Source: a virus. Taken from it: a DNA stretch of 60,949 nucleotides. A program made the position numbers and the translations under genes. The stretch is from the IMG/VR virus record IMGVR_UViG_3300034168_000130, positions 1 through 60,949 of that record; one strand, given 5' to 3'. Shown one piece after another: positions 1-6,049 of the stretch. Each line of letters begins with the position of its first letter. Position 1 is the first letter of the stretch. Below the pieces are notes generated by a model that did not search any database, had not been told where the DNA came from, and saw only the letters and a list, made by a program, of their open reading frames with translations.

Positions 1-226
1 TCAAAGATTTACGAGGGGGTACTCCCAACAGTCCGAAGAGCCCGACCCCCGTCGCCCCTGCGAGGCGTTGCCCTGCGCCGAGAACCAAAGGGCAACCGAG
101 GGGGGGGGGGGGGAGGGCAACCCTTGAAAAATCTTCGCATCTTCTCCACTTTATTTGATCTCGTCAGTATTACTTTGTCAGTTCGACTGACGGCTACTAG
201 CCTACCCTACGGGGTGGAGGACATAG
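1..226. repeat. Direct terminal repeat, left copy
   Basis: These 226 bases recur at 60723-60949. The two copies match by eye except for a poly-G run, which is 14 G here (100-113) and 15 G in the right copy. T7-like phages carry direct terminal repeats of roughly this size, made when the terminase cuts a concatemer. The first 125 bases are much richer in G and C than the rest of the genome. An 8-bp inverted repeat, GTTGCCCT (67-74) with AGGGCAAC (89-96), precedes the G run, and GTCAGT/ACTGAC (179-193) forms a second small hairpin. No gene is seen inside. An assembler overlap of a circular contig would look similar, but it would not normally leave a one-base difference. Confidence 0.93.
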
Positions 227-556
227 CCCCTCTTTGACAACCCAACTCTATCGCTCTCACCTCGAGGGCTATGGTAGCCAACTGGTCTACCCCGCAAGGG
301 GGAGTAATGAACTAGCGTGTGCCATAGTACTCGGGACTTTGAAGGCTATAAGGATCACGCCTCTATCGGAACTAGTGTCATTAGTTCCACTAACGATCAA
401 ATTAATCCCTCCCCTATTGCTTGCTTTTTTCGGTGAATTTTCCATTAAAGCACTCATTAGGGATAGGGAAGATATGCCCCTAACAAGGACATATCTTCCC
501 GTACCCTTCGGATGTTCCGTAGGGTATCGGGGCAACATATTCTTAAGGAGAATACT
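227..556. other. Gene-free structured leader before the first gene
   Basis: I see no convincing gene in these 330 bases. They hold a run of hairpins: GGCTA/TAGCC (267-279), GGAACTA/TAGTTCC (368-388), an 11-bp perfect stem GGGAAGATATG/CATATCTTCCC (466-500), and TACCCT/AGGGTA (502-526) with an inner CGGA/TCCG stem. The last two lie directly upstream of the first ribosome binding site. In T7 this position holds host-type early promoters and RNase III hairpins. I looked for a sigma-70 promoter: TTGACA occurs at 234-239, but no good -10 box follows at the right spacing. Confidence 0.6.
539..555 (+). promoter_or_regulatory. Ribosome binding block shared by two early genes
   Basis: ATTCTTAAGGAGAATAC is followed by the ATG at 557, and the identical 17 bases recur at 2946-2962 before the gene at 2964. 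The Shine-Dalgarno AAGGAG is flanked by ATTCT and AGAAT, which can pair and leave TAAGG as the loop. This block fixes the start of the first gene at 557 rather than at the in-frame ATG at 512. Confidence 0.7.
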
Positions 557-883
557 ATGTCTAAGTTTTATAACGGTAATTTGATCAATCGGGCATTCAT
601 TGAATCTCAACTCTTACTTGCCACTGGCACTAAGGATGCTAATGGTAAGTTGTTGATTGAGGGTACTGGAGATATCACTATCCCCTTCATTGCCTACCAT
701 ATTCTCGTGGATTGTGACAAAGTGAAAACGCATAAGATGTATTGTGCAATGATCAAGGCTACTGGACGATCACTTTGCACAAAGACATTACGAGACGGTA
801 TGAATGCTATGCTTGCGGAAAACGGATATGCGTTCGCACCAAAGACCGATAAGTTGGATGCACTACTTGCCGAGATTGACTAA
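557..883 (+). CDS. Unknown early protein, 108 aa
   Basis: First gene after the leader. The start at 557 is chosen because of the strong AAGGAG eight bases upstream; the frame stays open back to 512 but has no ribosome binding site there. I do not recognise the product. It is a soluble, mixed-charge small protein without membrane segments. Its place behind the terminal repeat, where T7-like phages carry early host-takeover genes, makes an anti-host or regulatory role plausible, but that is inference only. It is followed by two strong hairpins. Confidence 0.75.
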   Translation: MSKFYNGNLINRAFIESQLLLATGTKDANGKLLIEGTGDITIPFIAYHILVDCDKVKTHKMYCAMIKATGRSLCTKTLRDGMNAMLAENGYAFAPKTDKLDALLAEID

Positions 884-898
884 GTATCAATGGCAGTT

Positions 899-961
899 GG
901 GGATACCGTAGCACTCCTACGGTATCCCCTAGGGTTCACCCTAATAAGTGAGCCCTAGGGG
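899..961 (+). other. Two overlapping, mutually exclusive hairpins
   Basis: Stem 1 pairs GGGGATACCGTAG (899-911) with 917-929, a perfect 13 bp around the loop CACTC. Stem 2 pairs CCCCTAGGGTTCAC (926-939) with 948-961, 14 bp with one G-T pair. Bases 926-929 belong to both stems, so both cannot form fully at once. No U-tract follows, so these are not classical terminators. They could be RNase III processing sites of the early transcript, as in T7, or an attenuator-like switch. Confidence 0.7.
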
Positions 962-1020
962 ATATCAATGTCCCAATGGTAATGTGAGTAATGTCCCTAT
1001 ACGGGCAGAAAGGTATCATT

Positions 1021-1281
1021 ATGGTTAAGTTCACTATGAAACAGATATTTGGTGATTGTCGTAGTCCAAAGGATTACGCTAGTCGAGTAGCCAAGTTTGC
1101 CAAGGATCGTAGTATCCCTACTGAAACAGTAATCGAGGCTATACGCCAAGGGTACGGGGTAACAGTCGATAGGGAGATGTGTGCGAAGTATGCCCACGTC
1201 AATGCTATTGAATCGTGGCAGACCGATTCACGTACTCATAGTACCGTCCTAGTCTTTGAGACTCTTATGGAGAATCTATGA
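1021..1281 (+). CDS. Unknown early protein, 86 aa
   Basis: The start at 1021 has AGAAAGG seven bases upstream; the longer in-frame start at 991 has none. The stop overlaps the next start (ATGA). It is a small basic protein (MVKFTMKQIF...) with no recognised motif. It forms a tightly coupled three-gene early unit with the genes at 1278 and 1565. Confidence 0.7.
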   Translation: MVKFTMKQIFGDCRSPKDYASRVAKFAKDRSIPTETVIEAIRQGYGVTVDREMCAKYAHVNAIESWQTDSRTHSTVLVFETLMENL

Positions 1282-1568
1282 AACATCCTATGCCACCATT
1301 TGCCGATATGTACACTCCCCAATTGAAAAGGGCAGTAAGGAACTATGCCGATGGTAATACTACGGTAGACGAATTCATTGATGCGGTATTTGAGGCAGCC
1401 ACGAAAGGCGAAGTACACGAACTATTCTACGGTCTAATCAATCGTAGGCACGATTATCGTACTGAATGTGAGATGGCTATGAAGACATCTTGCACTAAGA
1501 AGATGACCAAAGCGTATGCCAATATGATGGTATATGTTCGAGTCCTTACTACTGAGGATACACTATGA
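1278..1568 (+). CDS. Unknown early protein, 96 aa
   Basis: It starts inside the stop of the previous gene (ATGA overlap) and ends with the same overlap onto the next. The helical C-terminus KAYANMMVYVRVL resembles KRVAYGNLLVWLRLL at the end of the 68-aa product at 4646-4852, and its N-terminal half (YADGNTTVDEFIDAV) has the same short pattern as the 4646 and 1565 products. These may be members of a small paralogous family. Function is unknown. Confidence 0.7.
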   Translation: MKHPMPPFADMYTPQLKRAVRNYADGNTTVDEFIDAVFEAATKGEVHELFYGLINRRHDYRTECEMAMKTSCTKKMTKAYANMMVYVRVLTTEDTL

Positions 1569-1840
1569 GTCCCGAACTACTACGACTACATCAATCCTAT
1601 GAGAATGGTATCATTCACTGCGATGAGTTCGCAGAGGGTATCAAGAGTATCAAGGGATTGCATCCGCAGTATGAACCTATCGTCCTAGTACTTGAGTGGT
1701 ATCGTGAAGAATGCCGTAGTGTGGTATTCAACTTCGATAAGTTCGAGTGGGATGTTCGACAACTGAACACTATGGCAGGGTACTATGCACGGCTCAAGGA
1801 TGCCGTGGATAGTGTGGTCTACCCCAATGTAGTCCACTAG
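1565..1840 (+). CDS. Unknown early protein, 91 aa
   Basis: Translationally coupled to the gene before (ATGA). The product begins MSPELLRLHQSYENG and has the same order of short patterns as the 1278 product (a polar turn, then C/VDEF, then a Trp/Tyr-rich helix near the end), so it may be a distant paralog. I recognise no domain. It is the last gene before the 1.1-kb gene-free structured region. Confidence 0.65.
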   Translation: MSPELLRLHQSYENGIIHCDEFAEGIKSIKGLHPQYEPIVLVLEWYREECRSVVFNFDKFEWDVRQLNTMAGYYARLKDAVDSVVYPNVVH

Positions 1841-1921
1841 TAATGAAACACACCTTCAGTATGAAGGTTCTTGGGATACCTTGCGTATCCCATAGGGATG
1901 CCCCTATCCTCACAATAGGGG

Positions 1922-1962
1922 TATCCCATAGGCTACACTGTAGAGGTGTACCCTATGGGATA
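1922..1962. repeat. Hairpin repeat, copy 1 of 3
   Basis: TATCCCATAGGCTACAC (1922-1938) pairs with 1946-1962 over 17 positions with one mismatch, around a 7-base loop TGTAGAG. Near-identical hairpins follow at 2071 and 2238. A related imperfect hairpin built on ATAGGGGTATCCC lies directly upstream (about 1892-1928). Confidence 0.85.
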
Positions 1963-2070
1963 TATAGAGTGGGAGATATTACTAGATCAATGACGATTGA
2001 TCCCCTACTCTACAATATTCAATGGTGTATACCCTAGATGATTATGTTATAACTAATCTATAAACTAGGG

Positions 2071-2111
2071 TATCCCATAGGTTACACTGTAGAGGTGTAC
2101 CCTATGGGATA
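2071..2111. repeat. Hairpin repeat, copy 2 of 3
   Basis: Same 17-position stem and the same TGTAGAG loop as the copy at 1922; the mismatched stem base is T instead of C. The flank is also shared with copy 3: both are preceded by TACCCTAGATGA, then a CTATAAA-type stretch and CTAGGG. Confidence 0.85.
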
Positions 2112-2237
2112 TGTGGCACAGGGCAATAAATACCCTCCTACGATATCTCAATGTACTTATGTAGTGCTTACCTACACTAGTACCAGATAGAGATAAGCGT
2201 GGTATACCCTAGATGACATTAGTCTATAAAACTAGGG

Positions 2238-2278
2238 TATCCCATAGGCTACACTATAGTGGTGTACCCTATGGGATA
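2238..2278. repeat. Hairpin repeat, copy 3 of 3
   Basis: The stem TATCCCATAGGCTACAC (2238-2254) pairs with 2262-2278. The loop differs (TATAGTG) while the stem is kept, which points to selection on pairing rather than on primary sequence alone. Confidence 0.85.
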
Positions 2279-2945
2279 ATGGTATCCACGATACACTTCT
2301 CCTAAAGAGTCTAGGTAATAGGTAACCTAGTAAAACACCTATACTGTAATTCCCTTCGGGGTATATACCTTCGGGTCTATATGTCAGTACACTACCATAT
2401 CCCTTGACTGGGGTATGGTGGCTTCTCTACTACATTAGGTAGTGGTAGTGCACTAGCACTGCCTATTCCCTAGTAGACGGTTATTTCCTATACCTTCTCC
2501 GTAAAAGTAAGGTTCATTAGTCACGGGAGTTTCATACTATCATCCTAACATAGGTGTGATGAAAGTATGTATGAGTGAGTTGGTACTATGCCCACCTATA
2601 GCAGGGTAAGTACTAGGGTTGAACACTGCCCTTAATCAGTGGATGGTATGCTGATGCCATATAAAGGTGTAGTAATACACCCCGCATAAAGAGATCGGTG
2701 CAGTTGCCTATCGCTGTATAAGTATAGGTATGTATCTCTACTACAGTACGCTCCGTTAGGATGGGCTGTAGCATATACGTTGGTAGGTTACACTACTTGT
2801 CGTCCACCTACGCAATACCCTAACGGGGGTATTGTGGGCTTGGATATGTAGCACGGATACCCTCGGTGTACACTGAGGGTATTCCCTTCTGCTCTCCTAA
2901 TAGAGGGCGCAAGGGGATAACAATATCCTATGTACGGTAGAAAAA

Positions 2946-2962
2946 ATTCTTAAGGAGAATAC
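2946..2962 (+). promoter_or_regulatory. Second copy of the ribosome binding block
   Basis: The 17 bases match 539-555 exactly, with AAGGAG between ATTCT and AGAAT, and lie directly before the ATG at 2964. An exact match this long before two unrelated genes suggests a maintained translation signal. Confidence 0.7.
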
Positions 2963-2963
2963 A

Positions 2964-3194
2964 ATGGACTATCCAAACTATGGCGGGTACGAGGCTGAGT
3001 ACGGTATGAATCTGAAGGACACACTGATTGAGAATCAGGATGCAATCATCAAGGTACAAACGAGTACTATTGAAGTGCAGGATAAGCAGATACGATTATA
3101 CAAGGCACTCGAGGAAAGTAATATGACTATCATTGCATCCCTGAGGATTCAGATCCTTGCACTCACTACGGCAGTAGGGGAGTCACGACGATGA
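2964..3194 (+). CDS. Unknown early protein, 76 aa, coiled-coil-like
   Basis: It has the strong AAGGAG of the shared block and overlaps the next start (ATGA). Apart from a Tyr/Gly-rich start (MDYPNYGGYEAEYG), the protein is one long polar helix with spaced Ile/Leu residues (residues about 18-70), compatible with a coiled coil. I recognise no family. Confidence 0.7.
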   Translation: MDYPNYGGYEAEYGMNLKDTLIENQDAIIKVQTSTIEVQDKQIRLYKALEESNMTIIASLRIQILALTTAVGESRR

Positions 3195-3457
3195 ATATCA
3201 ACTTTAGTATCTATGATGCCCTAGAGGACATCACAAAGCAGTACACTGGAGTATTGACTACCCTTAGTGCGGAGACATACCGTGCAGATACCGCTGAAGG
3301 TGAAGCCTTCGCTACTAACCTGCGCCTAGTCGAAGTCCTCGCTGAACTCGAGTCTATCAAGGCATTATACCGTGGCTCACCATCCGATCTATCGGACTAT
3401 AAGAAGATGACCAATGAAGAATGCAGTAACATAGTTAAGGAGATAAGTAACCTATGA
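3191..3457 (+). CDS. Unknown early protein, 88 aa
   Basis: Coupled by ATGA overlaps to both neighbours. The product is acidic and mostly helical by composition, with no recognisable motif. It lies between the coiled-coil-like gene and the GP88-like gene, apparently in one transcript. Confidence 0.7.
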   Translation: MNINFSIYDALEDITKQYTGVLTTLSAETYRADTAEGEAFATNLRLVEVLAELESIKALYRGSPSDLSDYKKMTNEECSNIVKEISNL

Positions 3458-4176
3458 ATAAACTAAAAACATCTAACGATAGGAAGGTAACTAATATGCC
3501 CACTGCTAATGGTAAGCAGTCCGCTATAAAGAATACCTTTGGTCTACCTAGTGGTATAGCATACTCTTGTAGGGGTGAGACTCCTACTTGTAAGAGAGTG
3601 TGTTATGCTGGTAGACTAGAGAAGGTATACCCTAGTGTAAGGGCATTGCTGTTACATAACTGGCTGTTACTAAAGGATGCCGACTATAATACTATGGTCT
3701 CATTGTTAGATGATATGATACAGTCATTCAATAAGGACTGTGCCAAGTACCCTAGTGTAGATAAGATATTCCGTATACACTGGGATGGTGACTTCTTTAG
3801 TGACGAGTATACTACAGCGTGGGCTACAGTAATACAGCGTCATCCTAGTATACAGTTCTGGGTATATACTAGAGTAGAATCTAGTGCCAGAATATTGCAA
3901 GGTATTGATAACCTATCCTTGTACTACTCTACTGATAGAGATAATGAATCTATTGGTATCAGTCTACGAGCAATAGGTATTAAACTTGCATACCTAGAGG
4001 ATACCTTTGAGACTGGTGGTATCCGACTAAAGGTTATCACTGGTAAGGTAGGTGCTAAATGTCCAGAGAATATGGGTGTTATACCCTTAATCTCTACCAT
4101 AGGCAGTGCCTGTGGGGTATGTAGATTGTGTGTTGATAACAAGACAGACATAAGATTCTCTATATCGAAAGGATAA
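3454..4176 (+). CDS. GP88-like cysteine-rich phage protein, 240 aa
   Basis: It matches the architecture of the phage GP88 (gene product 88) family: an N-terminal cysteine cluster ending in CYA (C39, C46, C50), a central RIHWDGDFFS motif followed by EYTTAW and then FWVYTR, and a C-terminal cysteine set (C203, C220, C223, C226). Family function is unknown to me. The paired cysteine clusters suggest that a metal or iron-sulfur cluster is bound, which is inference. The start at 3454 overlaps the previous stop; an internal ATG at 3496 is a less likely start. The gene is unusually rich in CTAG: I counted eight in 723 bases. Confidence 0.8.
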   Translation: MNKLKTSNDRKVTNMPTANGKQSAIKNTFGLPSGIAYSCRGETPTCKRVCYAGRLEKVYPSVRALLLHNWLLLKDADYNTMVSLLDDMIQSFNKDCAKYPSVDKIFRIHWDGDFFSDEYTTAWATVIQRHPSIQFWVYTRVESSARILQGIDNLSLYYSTDRDNESIGISLRAIGIKLAYLEDTFETGGIRLKVITGKVGAKCPENMGVIPLISTIGSACGVCRLCVDNKTDIRFSISKG

Positions 4177-4230
4177 TGTGTATACATTTGTACACATTTC
4201 TATACATATCCATACTGATATGTATATTAA

Positions 4231-4304
4231 ATCCCTATAGCGCAACAGGATAGCGCAACAGATTTCTAATCTGTAGGTTGTAGGTTCAAGTCCTACTAGG
4301 GATG
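4231..4304 (+). tRNA. tRNA-Arg (anticodon UCU)
   Basis: A full cloverleaf can be drawn. The acceptor ATCCCTA pairs with TAGGGAT, the D stem is GCGC/GCGC, the anticodon stem ACAGA/TCTGT encloses the loop TTTCTAA, and the T stem GTAGG/CCTAC has loop TTCAAGT. The anticodon is TCT, reading AGA. No CCA is encoded. A 9-bp hairpin, TATACATAT/ATATGTATA (4201-4226), lies immediately upstream and may serve processing. Confidence 0.93.
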
Positions 4305-4307
4305 TTT

Positions 4308-4382
4308 GGGGTAGTGCCTGATGTTGGTAAAAGGTGTCGGCATATAACCGACCTCACGTGGGTTCGATTCCTACCTACCCTA
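4308..4382 (+). tRNA. tRNA, probably Ile (anticodon UAU), with unusual base 33
   Basis: It starts three bases after the tRNA-Arg. The acceptor GGGGTAG pairs with CTACCCT (one G-U), the D arm has CCT/AGG with GG in the loop, the anticodon stem GTCGG/CCGAC encloses CATATAA, the variable loop is CTCAC, and the T stem GTGGG/CCTAC has loop TTCGATT. By position the anticodon is TAT (Ile, AUA codon). The base before it (position 33) is A, where nearly all tRNAs have U, so isotype and function are less sure than the fold. Confidence 0.75.
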
Positions 4383-4424
4383 CTATTGTGTATCGTTGTT
4401 CGGTAACTTTTATAGGAGAATCAA

Positions 4425-4649
4425 ATGTATCTAGTACACGACAAGCATAATGTAATAGCATCAGGCTTCCCTGATAAACACCTAGCAGAGGTGTATGCAC
4501 ACTTGTATATCAATCTCTTCAGTGATGAGGGTGTATCTGTTAGCAGAGATGTTAATCAATTGAATCGTAATGGTAGCCTACAGTATGTAGGTCAACAGAT
4601 ATGTCCATTCACTGGAGAGTCAACAAGTAAACTAAAGGAGACAGTATGA
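4425..4649 (+). CDS. Unknown protein, 74 aa
   Basis: A clear TAGGAGA ribosome binding site lies before the ATG, and the end overlaps the next start (ATGA). The product (MYLVHDKHNVIASG...) is small and soluble, without a motif I know. It opens the gene cluster that follows the first tRNA pair. Confidence 0.7.
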   Translation: MYLVHDKHNVIASGFPDKHLAEVYAHLYINLFSDEGVSVSRDVNQLNRNGSLQYVGQQICPFTGESTSKLKETV

Positions 4650-4852
4650 ATACATTCAAAGATGATCAGTTTGTAAGTGATATTGTGCGTCAAACAAGAC
4701 AGTCCACGGTACTGTCCCAGTTGTTACACAACAGGATACCTATGATAGATGCAGTAAAGACTGCATATGAAACAGAACAAGACATCAATAAAAGAGTTGC
4801 ATATGGTAACCTATTGGTGTGGCTACGCTTACTGAAAGAGGAGACCAAGTAA
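4646..4852 (+). CDS. Unknown protein, 68 aa, possible paralog of the 1278 product
   Basis: Coupled to the neighbours by ATGA and TAATG overlaps. The C-terminus KRVAYGNLLVWLRLL is similar to KAYANMMVYVRVL of the 96-aa early protein at 1278, and both carry an earlier I/VDAV-type motif. All helical by composition; function unknown. Confidence 0.7.
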   Translation: MNTFKDDQFVSDIVRQTRQSTVLSQLLHNRIPMIDAVKTAYETEQDINKRVAYGNLLVWLRLLKEETK

Positions 4853-5214
4853 TGGGATTAGATCAATATATAAATGTAAACGGGTCTAACATTGCATCTC
4901 GTCCTGCTACTGGTGATGATGCTATTACTAATAACCCCATAGAGATATGGTATGGTCGTAAAGAATACGACATCCATAACTGGATGCATAAAAACTTTAT
5001 CTATAAGGGTGGTGATGTTAGTGCACAGTTTAACTGTGAGTCTTATGTACTGTTAGATGAAAAAGATATGGATGATCTAATAGAAGATATAAAAACATCA
5101 GATGGGTTTGAAGATACAGATAAAGACTTACTATCTGAGTACTTGGATATGTGTTATAAGGTAAAGAGGTTGGTTGAGCGTGGTAACATAGTATACTACA
5201 CCTCGTGGTGGTAG
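4852..5214 (+). CDS. Conserved phage protein of the MGLD...IHNW family, 120 aa
   Basis: The start is the ATG at 4852 in a TAATG overlap; the longer reading from 4819 is not needed. The product begins MGLDQYI, then has YGRKEYDIHNWMHKNF, a helical middle and a C-terminal YYTSWW. This order matches a widespread small phage protein (MGLDMYL..., W/GRKANxIHxW, aromatic end) that databases often mislabel phosphoglycerate kinase. True function is unknown. Confidence 0.75.
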   Translation: MGLDQYINVNGSNIASRPATGDDAITNNPIEIWYGRKEYDIHNWMHKNFIYKGGDVSAQFNCESYVLLDEKDMDDLIEDIKTSDGFEDTDKDLLSEYLDMCYKVKRLVERGNIVYYTSWW

Positions 5215-5259
5215 TAGTGTTTTAATTCAGTACTAAAGTTCATATATAAAAGGAATATA

Positions 5260-5847
5260 ATGACACAAATAAACATTGATCTCCCTTATGCACGGTATGC
5301 TGGGGACTTTAGAACCAAGCATCTATTAGACCTAGTGCTAGAGGCTCATAGGCTATTGGGTATGAATAATAACTGTCTCAGTACAGGTGCATTCATCAAC
5401 TGCTACAAGGCAACAGGCAGTATGCCTAGTGCTATAGCCTCTGCTGTGCTAACTCTTAATGGGTTACACGCCCCTATACAACAGGCTAGAGATGTATATG
5501 AGTACTATGATCAGGAGATGATTAACAGGGATATACTGGAAGGTCGAAAGATAGCAGGGTTTGGTAATGCTTTCCATAAGGACGGCATTGATCCAGTATG
5601 GTTATCAGTACAACAGTATATGATCAGTGAATTCTTTGATGAGTATCGTAGACTGATGGACTTACAGGATTGGGTAAACTATACTCGTAAACGATATAAA
5701 CCTGATGCTAAAGATATCTTTATTAACCCTGCTATGTGGACGGCAGTGGTATGTGGTATGTATAACTTCGACAGAGGTAGCGAACTATCCCTGTTTATAA
5801 TGGCAAGACTGCCCACTTGGATACAGAAAGGATTATGTAATGATTGA
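5260..5847 (+). CDS. Citrate-synthase-like protein, 195 aa, catalytic residues partly lost
   Basis: Three stretches match the large and small domain landmarks of citrate synthase and citryl-CoA lyase. Residues 22-70 run LLDLVLEAHRLLGMNN... to LTLNGLHAP, like the segment leading to the catalytic His of the LHG motif; H70 is kept. Residues 97-112, KIAGFGNAFHKDGIDP, correspond to the PGYGHAV...DPR loop, where the catalytic His is replaced by N103. Residues 155-190, INPAMWTAVVCG... to FIMARLPTWIQK, correspond to the segment after the catalytic Asp (NVD becomes NPA). The length is about half that of a full enzyme, so a normal condensation reaction is unlikely. It may be a CoA- or acid-binding relative, a scaffold, or a modulator of the host enzyme. 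The ribosome binding site is AAAGGAA. Confidence 0.65.
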   Translation: MTQINIDLPYARYAGDFRTKHLLDLVLEAHRLLGMNNNCLSTGAFINCYKATGSMPSAIASAVLTLNGLHAPIQQARDVYEYYDQEMINRDILEGRKIAGFGNAFHKDGIDPVWLSVQQYMISEFFDEYRRLMDLQDWVNYTRKRYKPDAKDIFINPAMWTAVVCGMYNFDRGSELSLFIMARLPTWIQKGLCND

Positions 5848-6049
5848 AAGCGATGAGAGAATAGATAAGATTGTAGCACAGATGCTGTGCTTTATTGAGA
5901 GTCAAGGCTATGCCTTGGTAGCCATACACCCTATTAACTTGAGAAATGTAGATGTTGATCAAGTTAACGAGGCTATGGAGAATGCTGGTACATATGACAT
6001 AGTTCTACAAGAACAAGAAAGGATTAAGAATGGTACTAAAGAATCTTAA
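5840..6049 (+). CDS. Unknown protein, 69 aa
   Basis: Overlaps the end of the citrate-synthase-like gene by eight bases and the next gene by twenty. Acidic, helical, with a mildly hydrophobic stretch (residues 16-30, too short and polar for a membrane span). No motif is recognised. Confidence 0.65.
   Translation: MIESDERIDKIVAQMLCFIESQGYALVAIHPINLRNVDVDQVNEAMENAGTYDIVLQEQERIKNGTKES

Larger units (their letters stand above)
1841..2963. other. 1.1-kb gene-free region densely filled with hairpins
   Basis: No convincing gene is present; a 64-codon open frame at 1843 lacks a ribosome binding site and is simply read through hairpins. The stretch holds at least ten inverted repeats. They include a stem at 1873-1891, the three-copy 41-base hairpin (listed separately), ACCATATCCC/GGGGTATGGT (2394-2420), CTACTA/TAGTAG (2428-2476) enclosing AGTGC/GCACT, CATACT/AGTATG extended by TCATC/GATGA (about 2532-2569), GGTGTA with loop GTAA (about 2666-2681), CTACAG/CTGTAG (about 2741-2771), CAATACCC/GGGTATTG (about 2813-2834) and ATACCCTC/GAGGGTAT (about 2857-2882). 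The text is also rich in CTAG. It could be a structured noncoding RNA, a string of RNA processing sites, or a replication or packaging element. I see no tRNA cloverleaf in it. Confidence 0.65.

Noticed and set aside
222-235. GGGGCTAT on the minus strand at the edge of the left terminal repeat, resembling the promoter word
   Set aside because: The GTT upstream part is missing, the orientation would transcribe off the end, and it is a single partial match.
227-400. Sigma-70 promoter built on TTGACA at 234-239 or TATAAG near 346
   Set aside because: Neither has a partner box at 16-18 bases. Early promoters must exist, but I cannot place them by eye.
234-584. 116-codon open frame in the leader
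   Set aside because: No ribosome binding site, runs through several hairpins, overlaps the well-supported first gene in another frame, and the product looks like translated noncoding DNA.
287-610. 107-codon open frame on the minus strand at the left end
   Set aside because: All supported genes are on the + strand; it overlaps the hairpin leader and the first gene and has no ribosome binding site.
1843-2037. 64-codon open frame after the third early cluster
   Set aside because: No ribosome binding site, and it is read directly through the hairpin repeats; composition follows the stems, not a protein.
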